Below are positions 53,842 to 63,828 of a DNA stretch of 64,000 bases, in pieces. Numbering within the stretch: position 1 is the first letter of the stretch; the number at the start of each line of letters is the position of its first letter. A program made the position numbers and the translations under genes. Location: the NCBI RefSeq assembly GCF_904846715.1, contig NZ_CAJHBU010000006.1:1-64000 (forward strand). Direction: 5' to 3'. This DNA is from Psychrobacter vallis (GTDB lineage: Bacteria > Pseudomonadota > Gammaproteobacteria > Pseudomonadales > Moraxellaceae). The notes beneath the pieces are model-generated. The model saw only the letters and a list, made by a program, of their open reading frames with translations. It did no database searches and had not been told where the DNA came from.

Positions 53842-55296
53842 CTGAGTACCATAAAGTGACTCCATACTATTATCTTCTGCTGACATCTCGTTGGCGCTCA
53901 CGACGTGATTGCGACCACAGTTTTTAGCTTCATACAAAGCTTTATCCGCCATACAAATTAAGCGCTGACAAATATCATGAGGTAACTGTGCTGCTGTTGA
54001 AAGCGGACGATTACCTCGTTTGCTACTGCGTGACCTAAACGTTTGTGGCTTTGCAAACTGACTCTCATCATCTTTTTGAACGAATTTTTTATGGGCTTTT
54101 TTGATACAGGTGCGCTCGTCATACGTTAAAGTATACACGCCCAAACTGGTGGTCACATTGAAAGTGAGATTATCATTGACTGCAATGACTCGCTTTGCAA
54201 TGCTTTGCCGCAACTGCTCAGCAATGAGCATCGCACTATCGTGACTGGTATCTGTCAGCACGATTAAAAACTCTTCACCGCCATAACGGCTAATGATGGT
54301 TTCGTCCGTTAAAGATTGTGATAACGTTTGTGCCACTTCTACCAAAACTCGATCACCAACCTCATGACCATAATTGTCATTGATTTCCTTAAACAAATCC
54401 AAATCCAATAAAATCACGCTAAAGTCTTGCCTGTCTTTTACTGCCGCCAGTGCTTGTTTCATTTGTGTCAAACCATAACGGCGACTTTTAAGCTGGGTCA
54501 GCTCGTCTTGATTGGCATGTTGCAAGATTTCTTTTTTGCTGTCGTCTAATATCGCCAACAACGCTCGAAATATATAAACAATAAAAAGAGCTTTGGGAAG
54601 CGCCATATAAATATGTGTACTGCGCCAAAAAAACGCTGAGGAAAAACGTAGTTGACTCAAGCTATCCCAGCTTAGTAGACCATTTTTTAACGCAGAGGCA
54701 GAGATCGCACTTTCAATTGCCTTCATTTCGTTATAGGCCAGATAGTTATTCATATTTAAAGGAAAAGAGGTAATCGTTATTTGACGTAGATTGGGTAGAG
54801 CCACACCAAAATACGGAATGAGTGTCACTGCTAAAATCACCGCAGCATGCCCTAAAAACGCCCGCCATACATAACGACGCCGTATGAGCATCATTGCCAA
54901 CATCGCTCCACCGACTAGCGAAACTCCAGACACCAAACTGCTGTGTCCCATGACTAAAATCACCAAAGCAATATAAGTGCTGTAAAGCGTCACTAAAATG
55001 GCCTGCCACTTATGTAACGAGCCATTGTCTTTTTTGATGGGCGAAAAACGGCCACTCATCCAAAAAGAAAACGCACCCATCAATGTCACGCCAACCCATA
55101 AAGGATACAGCAACGTCATATCAACATAGGCACCATAGATATCTTGACGACACCAAACAAAAAAACACCACAGCCAATGTGAGAAAACTTCCATTAAAAT
55201 AAACAACGCCAGCAGCGATGTCCGATCAGCAGCTTGCCACTCAAAAATCACTCGAGAGAGTTTTCTATAGCCTAGATGAGATATCGATACAATCAT
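53836..55296 (-). CDS. Membrane-bound diguanylate cyclase (GGDEF)
   Basis: The 486-residue protein has about seven membrane segments in its first ~250 residues and a GGDEF domain with ISRYGGEEFLIVLTDTSHD, so the active site is intact. The upstream inhibitory site, normally RXXD, reads SLTD and is therefore lost, so product inhibition at that site is unlikely. A ~55-residue basic insertion (ERTCIKKAHKKFVQKDD to HDICQRLICMA) interrupts the C-terminal part before ADKALYEAKNCGRN. It likely feeds the same c-di-GMP pool read by the FimX-like protein, which is inference. Confidence 0.92.
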   Translation of the reverse strand: MIVSISHLGYRKLSRVIFEWQAADRTSLLALFILMEVFSHWLWCFFVWCRQDIYGAYVDMTLLYPLWVGVTLMGAFSFWMSGRFSPIKKDNGSLHKWQAILVTLYSTYIALVILVMGHSSLVSGVSLVGGAMLAMMLIRRRYVWRAFLGHAAVILAVTLIPYFGVALPNLRQITITSFPLNMNNYLAYNEMKAIESAISASALKNGLLSWDSLSQLRFSSAFFWRSTHIYMALPKALFIVYIFRALLAILDDSKKEILQHANQDELTQLKSRRYGLTQMKQALAAVKDRQDFSVILLDLDLFKEINDNYGHEVGDRVLVEVAQTLSQSLTDETIISRYGGEEFLIVLTDTSHDSAMLIAEQLRQSIAKRVIAVNDNLTFNVTTSLGVYTLTYDERTCIKKAHKKFVQKDDESQFAKPQTFRSRSSKRGNRPLSTAAQLPHDICQRLICMADKALYEAKNCGRNHVVSANEMSAEDNSMESLYGTQL

Positions 55297-55456
55297 AATC
55301 GGGCTACCGCGGACAGAGAAGGTTAGGAAGCTAAAGCCAGATCAGAGATACAGCTTAAACTGACTTATTGAATGTAGCAATGTTTGTCTTGGATATCTAT
55401 CGGTTGGTCTGAGAAGTTCCTGCATTACTCCATGACGGTTTTTTAAGACAATGCTT

Positions 55457-56338
55457 TTAAGATAATGCTGCAAAAGACTGCCAAACGCCCTGCTGATCAG
55501 GAGTCAATGTTGGGACATCACCCAAACGTCGCCATGGCATATTGCTCCCATGAAAGTCGCTACCAATCGACGTGACAAGATTGTGCTCGGTGATGCTGCG
55601 ATCAACCATTTTACGAGTACTAACGGGCTCACTATTAGCAGGTAGCTCACAGGCATCGCCACCAAGCTGTGCAAACTCTTCGATAAGCTTGCGTACTCTC
55701 GTCGCTGATAGCTGATAACGTGTTGGATGTGCCAGCACCGCCTTACCACCGCAGGCATGTATCAGCTCGATGCCATGCTGCATCGTCAGTGCTTCGATAG
55801 CCACATAAGCGGGTTTATTGTCCGCCAAATACTTATCAAAGGCTTTTTGTACCGTCTTGACTTCACCGCGCTCAAACAATACTTGACCAATATGCGCACG
55901 CCCAACCGCTTGCGGATTGCCGCCAGCTTTATCAAGTACCGCTTGCCATAGCTCGTCGTAGTTGATATCCAACAATTCACTGAGCTTTTCGGTAATGCGC
56001 TGCCCACGGGTTGCCCGACTGTCTTGCAATTGCTGCAATGTTTGGTGCATTTTTTCACGATCTGTAAAATCAAGCCCAAGCACGTGGACAATTTTATTGG
56101 TCGATTTGTTTTTGCCATAACCACCGTTTAACGTATGCTCACAGCTGATCTCAACTCCATTAATGAGTTGCATATCGCAAGCATTGGCAGCCGCGCGCGC
56201 TTCATCAATACCTGCCAGCGTATCATGATCGGTCAATGCCAAGACAGTGATGCCAGCTGCATGGGCGCGTTGTACCACTTCTGCTGGTGCATAAGTACCA
56301 TCAGAGCAAGTACTATGACAATGTAAGTCGATTTTCAT
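55457..56338 (-). CDS. rnm: PHP domain phosphoesterase (YciV/RNase AM-like)
   Basis: The 293-residue PHP protein starts with KIDLHCHSTCSDGTYAPAEVV and contains the metal-binding LTDHDTL, GVEISCEH, KAVLAHPTRY and IGSDFHGSN motifs. It matches the TrpH/YciV family, which in E. coli processes the 5' ends of rRNA and degrades short 5'-phosphorylated nucleic acids. It is divergent from yciB across about 200 bases. The yciV-yciB-yciI grouping also echoes the E. coli yci region. Confidence 0.92.
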   Translation of the reverse strand: MKIDLHCHSTCSDGTYAPAEVVQRAHAAGITVLALTDHDTLAGIDEARAAANACDMQLINGVEISCEHTLNGGYGKNKSTNKIVHVLGLDFTDREKMHQTLQQLQDSRATRGQRITEKLSELLDINYDELWQAVLDKAGGNPQAVGRAHIGQVLFERGEVKTVQKAFDKYLADNKPAYVAIEALTMQHGIELIHACGGKAVLAHPTRYQLSATRVRKLIEEFAQLGGDACELPANSEPVSTRKMVDRSITEHNLVTSIGSDFHGSNMPWRRLGDVPTLTPDQQGVWQSFAALS

Positions 56339-56545
56339 AAAGCCGTCCTTAAGATTTTGAATGTGTTGTCAATATAAGGATGTTGTCACTTAAAATACGA
56401 TAATGACGATAGCTATGTTATCAGTAAAACGAGTTGCAAATGCCTAAGGCATGTCATATAGGACGATAATCGTGTTGATTGCTTTTTTTTGGCTCAGTAG
56501 ACGTGTAAACTACCCCATACGTTTTTGTTGGACATCCTATTTTTT

Positions 56546-57097
56546 ATGAAAGCCTTATTAGACTTCATTCCGTTAATTGCTTTTTTTATTGCCGCTCGTT
56601 ATAACGGTATTTTAGCGGCAGCTGGCGCCTTGCTCGTTGCCACCATTATTATTTATGCGATTCATTTTATTCGCCAAAAAGGTAAATTCGATAAACAGCA
56701 ATGGGTTGTCTTATTATTAACCATTTTGTTTTGCGGTGGTACATTACTCTTGCGCGATGATATCTATCTGCGCTGGAAATCACCCATTATCAACGGTATC
56801 TTTGCTCTGACGTTATTGGTCAGTGCCGCGATTAATAAGCCATTGATGCAACTGGCAATGAAAGACGTCTTTACGCTTACGTTAAGCGGCTGGAAAAAAC
56901 TGACCATCGCTTGGGCGCTATTTTTCGCTTTTATGGGCGTATTGCATTATATCACAGCGTTTACGATGTCAGATGAGGCGTGGATTAACTTTAAAACCTA
57001 TGGCTGGATTCCGATTATGCTGGTATTCGTTGTCGCCCAATTTGCGGTGTTAAAAAAGCATCTCAACCCCGCATTGACTGACAAAACAGCCAAGTAG
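56546..57097 (+). CDS. yciB: Inner membrane septation protein YciB/IspA family
   Basis: ATG at 56546 gives 183 residues (MKALLDFIPLIAFFIAARYNGILAAAG), the usual family start; the longer frame from TTG at 56525 has no support. Five membrane segments are visible, and the signature ALFFAFMGVLHYITAFTMSDEAWINFKTYGWIPIML matches YciB. YciB interacts with cell-elongation and division proteins in E. coli. The ribosome binding site is weak. Confidence 0.92.
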   Translation: MKALLDFIPLIAFFIAARYNGILAAAGALLVATIIIYAIHFIRQKGKFDKQQWVVLLLTILFCGGTLLLRDDIYLRWKSPIINGIFALTLLVSAAINKPLMQLAMKDVFTLTLSGWKKLTIAWALFFAFMGVLHYITAFTMSDEAWINFKTYGWIPIMLVFVVAQFAVLKKHLNPALTDKTAK

Positions 57098-57155
57098 TTT
57101 TATTATCTTATACCATAGTCGATACGAAATAAAATCGATACGCGATATTATAATG

Positions 57156-57230
57156 ACGGACTGGGATAATTTTTTCTTGCTTGCTATGCCGTTGCTGCCA
57201 GAGGCAGCAAAAAACTTATCCCAGTCCCGC
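57156..57230 (-). repeat. 78-bp palindromic repeat, copy C (inverted)
   Basis: CGGACTGGGATAATTTTTT pairs with AAAAAACTTATCCCAGTCC. The interior contains CAGAGGC and CTTGCTTGCT, the reverse complement of the blocks in copies A and B, so this copy is inserted in the opposite orientation. It lies between yciB and yciI. Confidence 0.87.
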
Positions 57231-57294
57231 TAAATCTTTTGTATATTGATCTGACTATAGCGTTTTATTCTTAATTATTCATTGAGGAAGCCTC

Positions 57295-57636
57295 ATGTCC
57301 TTATTTGCCATTATAGGTTACGACGTTGCAGATAGCAGTGCCCAACGTCAGGTGACACGTGCTGAGCATGTTGAACGTTTACAAGCATTGAGTCGCGAAC
57401 AGCGTCTTATTATTGCAGGCCCCACACCCATCGAACACGGTAAAAACGAGATGTCAGGCAGCCTTATTATCGCTGATTTTGAGTCTCTCGATGCGGCACA
57501 AGCATGGGCAAGCGCTGAGCCTTATTTGCGTGATGGCGTATACAGTCATGTGGATATCAAACCATTTGTGCAAGCGTTACCGACCCCTAAAGACACTTCT
57601 GAAAATAAACCATCTACAAAGGTAACAGTATCGTGA
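57295..57636 (+). CDS. yciI: YciI family protein
   Basis: The 113-residue protein has the YciI ferredoxin-like fold: FAIIGYDVADSSAQRQ, REQRLIIAGPTPIE with its His/Asp positions, GSLIIADFESLDAAQAWASAEPYLRDGVYSHVDIKPF. It is longer than the 98-residue E. coli protein by a Lys/Ser/Thr-rich tail. The stop overlaps the GTG of the next gene. Confidence 0.92.
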   Translation: MSLFAIIGYDVADSSAQRQVTRAEHVERLQALSREQRLIIAGPTPIEHGKNEMSGSLIIADFESLDAAQAWASAEPYLRDGVYSHVDIKPFVQALPTPKDTSENKPSTKVTVS

Positions 57637-58061
57637 GTCAGTGGTTATTTTTATTAAATAGTCGCATCTATAAAACTGCCTTGGCAAGCGTCATAATGCT
57701 TACAGCTGTATCAGTGCAAGCTGCCTCAACAGTGAATGCTACTGATGATACGGCTCCTTCAGCGACGTCACCAGCGGCAGCAGCAGAAGCAACGGCGACT
57801 GCCAACACCGCTCCGAACAACACTTTATTGGCGGCACAACTACAGCCCTCTAATAAAGCGCTATCCGATGCCAATCAAGAGCTACTAAGCCGTAATGCAC
57901 AGCTCCAGCGCCAAGTGAACGATTTACAAACTCAAGCGAATGTTTTGGTATACGAGAGTAAAGGTCAGCTGTTTTTGTATGGTGCCTTTACGGTTTTAAT
58001 CAGTTTATTGGTCGGTATTTTTGTCTCTTGGTTGGTATTTGTACGCCGTGAACGGTGGTAA
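57633..58061 (+). CDS. Signal-peptide and C-terminal membrane-anchored protein of unknown function
   Basis: GTG at 57633 overlaps the TGA of yciI (GTGA), so the gene is translationally coupled. The 142-residue product has a signal peptide cut near VQAAS, an Ala/Thr-rich segment, a short coiled coil ([24 protein letters not shown]) and a membrane segment near the C-terminus ([23 protein letters not shown]) followed by RRERW. This coiled-coil plus terminal anchor plan resembles SH3-less TIGR04211-type proteins. The 3' end overlaps the mnmC frame. Confidence 0.7.
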   Translation: MSQWLFLLNSRIYKTALASVIMLTAVSVQAASTVNATDDTAPSATSPAAAAEATATANTAPNNTLLAAQLQPSNKALSDANQELLSRNAQLQRQVNDLQTQANVLVYESKGQLFLYGAFTVLISLLVGIFVSWLVFVRRERW

Positions 58062-58075
58062 TTAAGAAACGCCCC

Positions 58076-60151
58076 ATGTCTACTCCGCCAACTCACAATA
58101 ATGACTCATTAAACATCATTACCCCTGCCAAAATTGATTGGCAAATAGATGATACGGGCAATATGGTGCCCGTATCGGGTGAGTTTGGGGATGTGTACTT
58201 TTCGCACGCGAATGGTCTAGCAGAATCACGTCATGTGTTTCTGAGGCACAACCAGTTGCCGGAGCGACTGGCCAATCTTGCGCCAAAGCAATGCTTTACG
58301 ATTGCTGAATTGGGTCTTGGTACGGGACTCAATCTTTTGGCAACGTGGCAATTGTGGCGACAACTGCGCGACCAATATCCACAGCTGGCGTCCGCGCGTT
58401 TGCACTTTATCACTACTGAAAAATATCCTATACCGCTTACCGACTTAACGCAAATACTCACCTTGTGGGGACAGCGCGCCCCTGAGCTAGCAGAACTCAT
58501 TGAGCCACTGTTGGCCGCTTATCCGCCTCTGATCGCGGGCTGTCATCGTTTAAATTTTTTCGCTGACAACCTAAGTGTAGACATGTGGTTTGGTGATGCC
58601 GCTGAGAGCTTAGCCAAATTGACATCAGATAAGTCCACTCAACCCACGCCCTATGTCGATGCTTGGTTTTTGGACGGGTTTGCACCTTCTTGCAACAGCA
58701 CCTTGTGGGCTGAAAATATCTTTGCCCAAATCCAGCGTTTATCGTGTCCAAATACAACTGCCGCCACTTACAGCTCCGCTGGTATTGTCAAACGTGCGTT
58801 AAAAAAATACGGTTTTCAGATCCATAAAGTCAAAGGCTTTGGTCCCAAGCGTCAGATGTTAACGGCCATCATGAATGAATCAGATGAGAATGACCATATT
58901 AGTGACCGCACTAGTAACAATATTAGTGTTGATGAAAATCGCGATACCAATACTGAATTGGCTTATAGCGCGTTTGATCATACTGTCGTCATTGGTGCGG
59001 GTGTGTCAGGCTTACTCATGGCGTGGACGCTGGCCAATCGTGGTATTCGAGTTACGTTATTAGACAAATCTGCGCCACTAGCAGGCGCGTCGGGCAATCC
59101 TCGCGCCCTGCTCGCACCTAAGATGACACCGATTCATCATGTCGATGAGCATTTGCATACGATAGGGTATCTCTATAGCAGCAGACTATATCGACAGCTC
59201 AACCAAGAAGCTGAAAAAGAAAAAATACCATTTGTGCTTGAATCAACGGGTGCGCTCGATCTGCTGATAAAAGCCAATATCGGTACAGAGCAAATTAAGG
59301 ATTATCCCAATGATATGGCAACCACATTATCCTCTGAGCAGGCGCAAGAGGTTAGTGGTCTAAAAAAGCAAGAGGTATCGGAGAACTTATATTTACCGCA
59401 ATCTGGCTTGGTCAATCCGCAGGCCTTAAAGCAGATTATACTGACCCATCCGTTGATCCATTTTCAACAACTGGCTGTCGATTGCATTAGTGAAACACAA
59501 AGTCAGATCTGTATTCAAGGATGCGGCAAGGACAAGTCTGTGATAACTATTGACGCTGATAATGTAGTGGTTTGCGCCGCTTTTGAGAGTCATCAAATAG
59601 ACAAGCGCATTTTTGATTGCCGTAAAATTCGCGGTCAGCTTTCTTGGTTTACACCCACGACGGAGCAACTTGCACATTTACCCAAAATACCGCTTAAATA
59701 TAGCGGTTACTGTGCACTATTTAACGCCCAAACGGGCGATGCGCAGTCAAACGATGTTGTAGAGTGTCAGCCTCAGTTCTTACTAGGTGCCAGTTTTATA
59801 CGCAATGACATCGCTACTGATATCCGTAGTGAAGAGCACCAGATTAGCCGCGACAAGCTCATCACTGCCATTCCTGAGATGAGCGCTGTTATCCCAGCAG
59901 ATACCAGCTTATGGCAAGGACGCGCTGGCGTTCGTACCCAAACGCCTGATTATCATCCGATAGTGGGACAATTAATAGACAGCAGCCGCATGTGGGTCAT
60001 GAGTGCGATGGGCGCTAAAGGTTATGCCCTTGCGCCATTATGTGCTGAGGCATTAACAGACATGATGCTAGGATCGTTTTCACCATTCTCAACAGCAATG
60101 CTGGCGCGTCTTTCACCACATCGCACGCGTTTGCAGACACCTTTGGTTTAA
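58076..60151 (+). CDS. mnmC: Bifunctional tRNA mnm5s2U biosynthesis protein MnmC
   Basis: The 691-residue enzyme makes 5-methylaminomethyl-2-thiouridine at the tRNA wobble position. The N-terminal methyltransferase (MnmC2, [18 protein letters not shown] and [19 protein letters not shown]) is followed by the FAD-dependent MnmC1 domain ([48 protein letters not shown]). The domain order matches the E. coli protein. I prefer ATG at 58076 over GTG at 58055. A ~30-residue Asp/Asn-rich linker separates the domains. Confidence 0.95.
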   Translation: MSTPPTHNNDSLNIITPAKIDWQIDDTGNMVPVSGEFGDVYFSHANGLAESRHVFLRHNQLPERLANLAPKQCFTIAELGLGTGLNLLATWQLWRQLRDQYPQLASARLHFITTEKYPIPLTDLTQILTLWGQRAPELAELIEPLLAAYPPLIAGCHRLNFFADNLSVDMWFGDAAESLAKLTSDKSTQPTPYVDAWFLDGFAPSCNSTLWAENIFAQIQRLSCPNTTAATYSSAGIVKRALKKYGFQIHKVKGFGPKRQMLTAIMNESDENDHISDRTSNNISVDENRDTNTELAYSAFDHTVVIGAGVSGLLMAWTLANRGIRVTLLDKSAPLAGASGNPRALLAPKMTPIHHVDEHLHTIGYLYSSRLYRQLNQEAEKEKIPFVLESTGALDLLIKANIGTEQIKDYPNDMATTLSSEQAQEVSGLKKQEVSENLYLPQSGLVNPQALKQIILTHPLIHFQQLAVDCISETQSQICIQGCGKDKSVITIDADNVVVCAAFESHQIDKRIFDCRKIRGQLSWFTPTTEQLAHLPKIPLKYSGYCALFNAQTGDAQSNDVVECQPQFLLGASFIRNDIATDIRSEEHQISRDKLITAIPEMSAVIPADTSLWQGRAGVRTQTPDYHPIVGQLIDSSRMWVMSAMGAKGYALAPLCAEALTDMMLGSFSPFSTAMLARLSPHRTRLQTPLV

Positions 60152-60233
60152 ATGATTGTACAGTCGAACTCATTTGCTCTCTCACCATTTACCGTGCTTC
60201 AATGAAGCGCTTTTAACGGACAAAACCCTCACC

Positions 60234-60863
60234 ATGAAGACTCATATATCAAAACGCTCAATGCCTAAATCCTACTATCAAATATTACCTGCTGCTTTTT
60301 TCAGCATGCTATTGCTGACTGCTTGCCAAGAAACACCAGAAACTGACACCGCGAATACAGCACAAACAGAGACAGAATTACAAACGACGCCAGTGACAAC
60401 CAATATCAATACGACTGATATTGCCGATAATAAAGACAGCACAGATAATGACTCATCCCAGTCAGCAGATACCGAGCGCGATATCAGCTTAACGCAATTA
60501 GAAGATAACCTTGAGACCACTGGCTCAACCCCAAATGCTAGTGCTGTACCCAATCCTGAGCAAGCCATCAAAGGCGCACAAATCACCGATGTGCGTTATA
60601 AAAGCGCAACAGGAGAGTCATTATCCGTCGTCTTTGAGACGTCAGCTGCAGGTTTGCTTAATGCGATCGTCACTCTTCCCAACAAACCAAAAATGACCCT
60701 AACCGCGCCAGAAGGTCAAGGCAATAACCCCACTTATCGCTCAAGCGATGGCAGCATCCAACTGGTAAGTCATGCCGGTGGCGGTACTATTGATCTCATT
60801 CAAAATGACAAAGTAACAAGCTTTGATGCGGTCAGTGCTGACGCTGAAGTCATTACAGAATAG
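60234..60863 (+). CDS. Lipoprotein of unknown function
   Basis: ATG at 60234 gives a 209-residue protein with a lipoprotein signal ending LLLTAC; an ATG nine codons later is an alternative. A long acidic Thr/Asp-rich linker follows. The C-terminal ~90 residues, EQAIKGAQITDVRYKSATGESLSVVFETSAAG to GSIQLVSHAGGGTIDLIQND, form a domain resembling the MliC-like lysozyme-inhibitor/C-type fold. The longer frame from 60156 lacks a signal at its start. Confidence 0.75.
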   Translation: MKTHISKRSMPKSYYQILPAAFFSMLLLTACQETPETDTANTAQTETELQTTPVTTNINTTDIADNKDSTDNDSSQSADTERDISLTQLEDNLETTGSTPNASAVPNPEQAIKGAQITDVRYKSATGESLSVVFETSAAGLLNAIVTLPNKPKMTLTAPEGQGNNPTYRSSDGSIQLVSHAGGGTIDLIQNDKVTSFDAVSADAEVITE

Positions 60864-60904
60864 GCCCTAAGCGTACGCTGCTATGAACAGCATATTTTAG
60901 ACCA

Positions 60905-60946
60905 CAAAAAAGGCGGCAAACGCTATCATCGTTGCCACCTTTTTTA
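60905..60946. terminator. Terminator between the lipoprotein and DUF4112 genes
   Basis: AAAAAAGGCGGCAA and TTGCCACCTTTTTT pair with one bulge around a 13-base loop, giving a symmetric hairpin for the two convergent genes. Confidence 0.9.
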
Positions 60947-60971
60947 TTGCCATTTAATAAAGTCCAGTCAT

Positions 60972-61631
60972 TTAACCGAATCCTGTCATTTTTCCAAACA
61001 GACTAACTAACCAACTGGTTATTGCCCACAACCCCCAACCGATTACCACAATGACGAGCAATCCAAGCATGTCTGGGATGTGCAAATACAACCAAGCAAT
61101 CACTGGATTGCGCCAAAAACGGCTTTGCTGCTGCTTGTTTTCTAGTGATTGATGCAGAAACGGTCGATCTATATGCATGGTTTCAGTGATGCCATACTCC
61201 TGCTGCAGATGCTCATGCACGATACCCAATGTCTTGCGACTGGGACGAATAAAGATATCTAACAGCGTACCAATACCAGGCACGATACCGACGACCATAT
61301 CGATGAGCGCCAACCTGACAGCGGGCGTCATTTTATGCGCAGGCACGCCCAATTGACGACCCAAGACAAAGGCATAACTGGTTAACGCCAATCCTGCCAA
61401 ATCTCCTGCCAAGGGAATGGTTGATAGCGCTGCATCGGCACCCATTCCTTGCTTGGTAAAAGGCACACGCACTAAAGAGTCCATAGCATTAGCAAACTTT
61501 GCCAGCTTACGCTCGGTGGCGACGACTTGCTCACGTGTTAGCCCATGCTCAGCCAGCTTTGCCTCATAATCCATGACGGACATAGGAGCATTAGGCGATT
61601 TTTTGCCTTTTAATTTTGAAAGTCTATCCAT
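60972..61631 (-). CDS. DUF4112 domain-containing membrane protein
   Basis: The 219-residue protein contains the DUF4112 core: [36 protein letters not shown] and [34 protein letters not shown]. One or two further membrane segments sit at the C-terminus ([24 protein letters not shown]). Function is unknown. The gene starts inside the ubiA 3' end (8-base overlap), so it is the last gene of a ubiA transcript. Confidence 0.85.
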   Translation of the reverse strand: MDRLSKLKGKKSPNAPMSVMDYEAKLAEHGLTREQVVATERKLAKFANAMDSLVRVPFTKQGMGADAALSTIPLAGDLAGLALTSYAFVLGRQLGVPAHKMTPAVRLALIDMVVGIVPGIGTLLDIFIRPSRKTLGIVHEHLQQEYGITETMHIDRPFLHQSLENKQQQSRFWRNPVIAWLYLHIPDMLGLLVIVVIGWGLWAITSWLVSLFGKMTGFG

Positions 61632-62562
61632 TGATAGTTGTCCATATACAAGCGATGGCTATGATTGCGAACACATAACGCCCTACCCAGATATTGGCTA
61701 AAAACGCTTGGAAACATGCGAAGGCATTACGACTGGCACAAGCACTGTTTTGTTTGGCAAACATCATTGCGACCAAAGCCAAGCCAAATATGGGCGTAAT
61801 ACCCAAGCTGGTTGGGGCAAAATAATGCCACAATACCGCACCCATCATTAATAAAAATACCATCTGTAGGACAGCAATAATAATCACGTCATAACGACCA
61901 AATAATATCGCCGTTGATTTGACGCCAATTTTTAAATCATCCTCACGATCAGCCATAGCATACTGGGTATCATAAGCCACTGTCCAGCACATATAAGCGA
62001 GGAATAACAACCAACACCAAATATCAGGAGCACCTTGTACAGCCACATAAGCCATCGGTATCGCCCAACCAAACGCTGCTGCTAAAAACACTTGTGGCAA
62101 ATGGGTGTAGCGTTTCATAAAGGGATAAATAAAGGCCAATATCACCGCACCAAACGACCAATAAAACACTTCAATAGGCAAAAAAAACAACAGACTCACG
62201 CTGCATAATACCAGCACCAAAAAAGCGGCGATGGCTTCTTGAGCAGATAAGCGCCCATCAGCCAATGGTCGACCTTTGGTACGAGTCACATGACCATCTA
62301 CTTTACGATCGGCAAAATCATTAATCGCACAGCCTGCTGCCCGCATAAACACCGCACCTAGCGCAAATAAGACAAATATTTTAAGACTTGGCAGACCTGC
62401 CGTCATTCCTTGTTGCTGCACCTGACCCATTGCCGCCAGCATCACGCCCCAGAGAGTCGGCCAAAGTAGCAACTCAATACCGACAGGCTTATCAAAACGG
62501 GTCAGCTGCATATAGGCGTAGAGTTTTTCTTTAAGCGTTAAGGGTGCACGGGTTTGTATCAT
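61624..62562 (-). CDS. ubiA: 4-hydroxybenzoate octaprenyltransferase
   Basis: The integral membrane prenyltransferase attaches the polyprenyl tail to 4-hydroxybenzoate in ubiquinone synthesis. Both Asp-rich sites are visible: [23 protein letters not shown] and [27 protein letters not shown] chose ATG at 62562 ([26 protein letters not shown], 312 residues); the longer frame opens with TTG at 62607. About nine membrane segments are expected. It follows the small membrane-protein gene and is followed by the DUF4112 gene with an overlap. Confidence 0.95.
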   Translation of the reverse strand: MIQTRAPLTLKEKLYAYMQLTRFDKPVGIELLLWPTLWGVMLAAMGQVQQQGMTAGLPSLKIFVLFALGAVFMRAAGCAINDFADRKVDGHVTRTKGRPLADGRLSAQEAIAAFLVLVLCSVSLLFFLPIEVFYWSFGAVILAFIYPFMKRYTHLPQVFLAAAFGWAIPMAYVAVQGAPDIWCWLLFLAYMCWTVAYDTQYAMADREDDLKIGVKSTAILFGRYDVIIIAVLQMVFLLMMGAVLWHYFAPTSLGITPIFGLALVAMMFAKQNSACASRNAFACFQAFLANIWVGRYVFAIIAIACIWTTING

Positions 62563-62575
62563 AAGGCGATGGTCT

Positions 62576-62815
62576 CTATATTTGCTGCCATAATCGATTT
62601 GCTTCAATCAGCGATATCTCAGGATATTGTTTGCGCAACGCTTTAATGGCGGCAACTTTCTCTTTTTTTGATGCTTGCTGACGCAAAAATGCCAATTGCT
62701 CTTGCGGATTGCTCAGCTCTTTTAGACGCGATTCTAGCCGAAGAATGCGCGTACGCAGCATAATATTTATCAATAATAAAATAGCACCCATGACCCAAAT
62801 GATTAGCGCTGACAT
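62576..62815 (-). CDS. Small membrane protein of unknown function
   Basis: The 79-residue protein has an N-terminal membrane segment ([17 protein letters not shown]) and a charged, helical cytoplasmic tail ([31 protein letters not shown]...[23 protein letters not shown]). The tail's end recalls a ribosomal-protein-like KALR motif. It starts just after rsmJ and leads into ubiA in the same direction, with 13 bases between its stop and the ubiA ATG. Function unknown. Confidence 0.7.
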   Translation of the reverse strand: MSALIIWVMGAILLLINIMLRTRILRLESRLKELSNPQEQLAFLRQQASKKEKVAAIKALRKQYPEISLIEANRLWQQI

Positions 62816-62872
62816 TCCTTGCTCCTAAATTCGTCCATTTTAAGCTTATCCATTAAGCACATTCTGGTTTTA

Positions 62873-63775
62873 CTATCTAGTAAAATAACCATCAAAACGT
62901 ACTGCTTCGTTATGCCAGCATTCACTTGCTGCTTGATTGGCAAGTAAGGGCGCAAGTTGTGGACGCTTGACGATGACTCGACCAGAATATTGACTGACGG
63001 CAGACAGTGCGCTTTGCAGCAACTGCCGCTCCTCGTCTGATGTTGGTGGGCGTGCCAACTGGTGCAATGCTTGCATGTGCTTGCCGACTTTCGCACCTTT
63101 ACCCGTTTTTTGGTCTTGATAGCTGTCTTCTGGGAACATAGGATCCAGATACACCACATCGACAGATTTATCAGCATTAGCTAACGAGTGGCTGCTCATA
63201 CTTTTAAAATAACTGATGGCATCGGTATTGATAATTTGTAAACGTGCCATCAGTTTTTGCCAATTAGGCAACGCCGTCATACGCTGCTGCTCTGCTAGCA
63301 ATAGCAATGCCATCAATGGCTGCTGCTCTAGCATCACTACTTGCGCACCCGTACTGGCCAATATCAAACTGTCATGCCCAAACCCTGCCGTTGCATCAAT
63401 GGCTTTACTCTCTGATGTCATTTTTGCCGCTTGTAATAATAACTCAGATTTGCGACCAGCACTCACCACCCGCCGTTGTAGTTTGTCCCACTCGGGCGCA
63501 ACGCTCAGCCCATCACTGAGCCATGACAGCGTGTCTTTATCGTCCAACAACAATATAGGTTGAGTGGCTTTCTGATCTAATTGCTGACTCAGTTGTTGAC
63601 GACGTTTTTGCGTGAGTTTATCGCTGAATAGCTCAATATGCAAAACGATAGGCAATTTGTGTGCAACGATCAGTGACTGCAAACGCGCAATCTGCATTTG
63701 CTGAGAGTCTCTAACATAAAACAACTGACAGTGCATAAAAGCGCTTGATGCTTGTTGTAAGCTGTTCATAGACAT
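62873..63775 (-). CDS. rsmJ: 16S rRNA (guanine(1516)-N(2))-methyltransferase RsmJ
   Basis: The SAM-dependent enzyme shows the RsmJ (formerly DUF548/YhiQ) pattern: AIDATAGFGHDSLILASTGAQVVMLEQQPL, VDVVYLDPMFPEDS with the catalytic DPMF, and the C-terminal RVIVKRPQLAPLLAN. I chose ATG at 63775 (MSMNSLQQASSAFMHCQLFYV, 300 residues) because the longer frame has no ribosome binding site. It leads the rsmJ - small membrane protein - ubiA - DUF4112 group. Confidence 0.92.
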   Translation of the reverse strand: MSMNSLQQASSAFMHCQLFYVRDSQQMQIARLQSLIVAHKLPIVLHIELFSDKLTQKRRQQLSQQLDQKATQPILLLDDKDTLSWLSDGLSVAPEWDKLQRRVVSAGRKSELLLQAAKMTSESKAIDATAGFGHDSLILASTGAQVVMLEQQPLMALLLLAEQQRMTALPNWQKLMARLQIINTDAISYFKSMSSHSLANADKSVDVVYLDPMFPEDSYQDQKTGKGAKVGKHMQALHQLARPPTSDEERQLLQSALSAVSQYSGRVIVKRPQLAPLLANQAASECWHNEAVRFDGYFTR

Positions 63776-63828
63776 AATTCTTTTATTTAGGATCAACTGT
63801 AGACACACTTATAAAGTACTGTGAGTGT

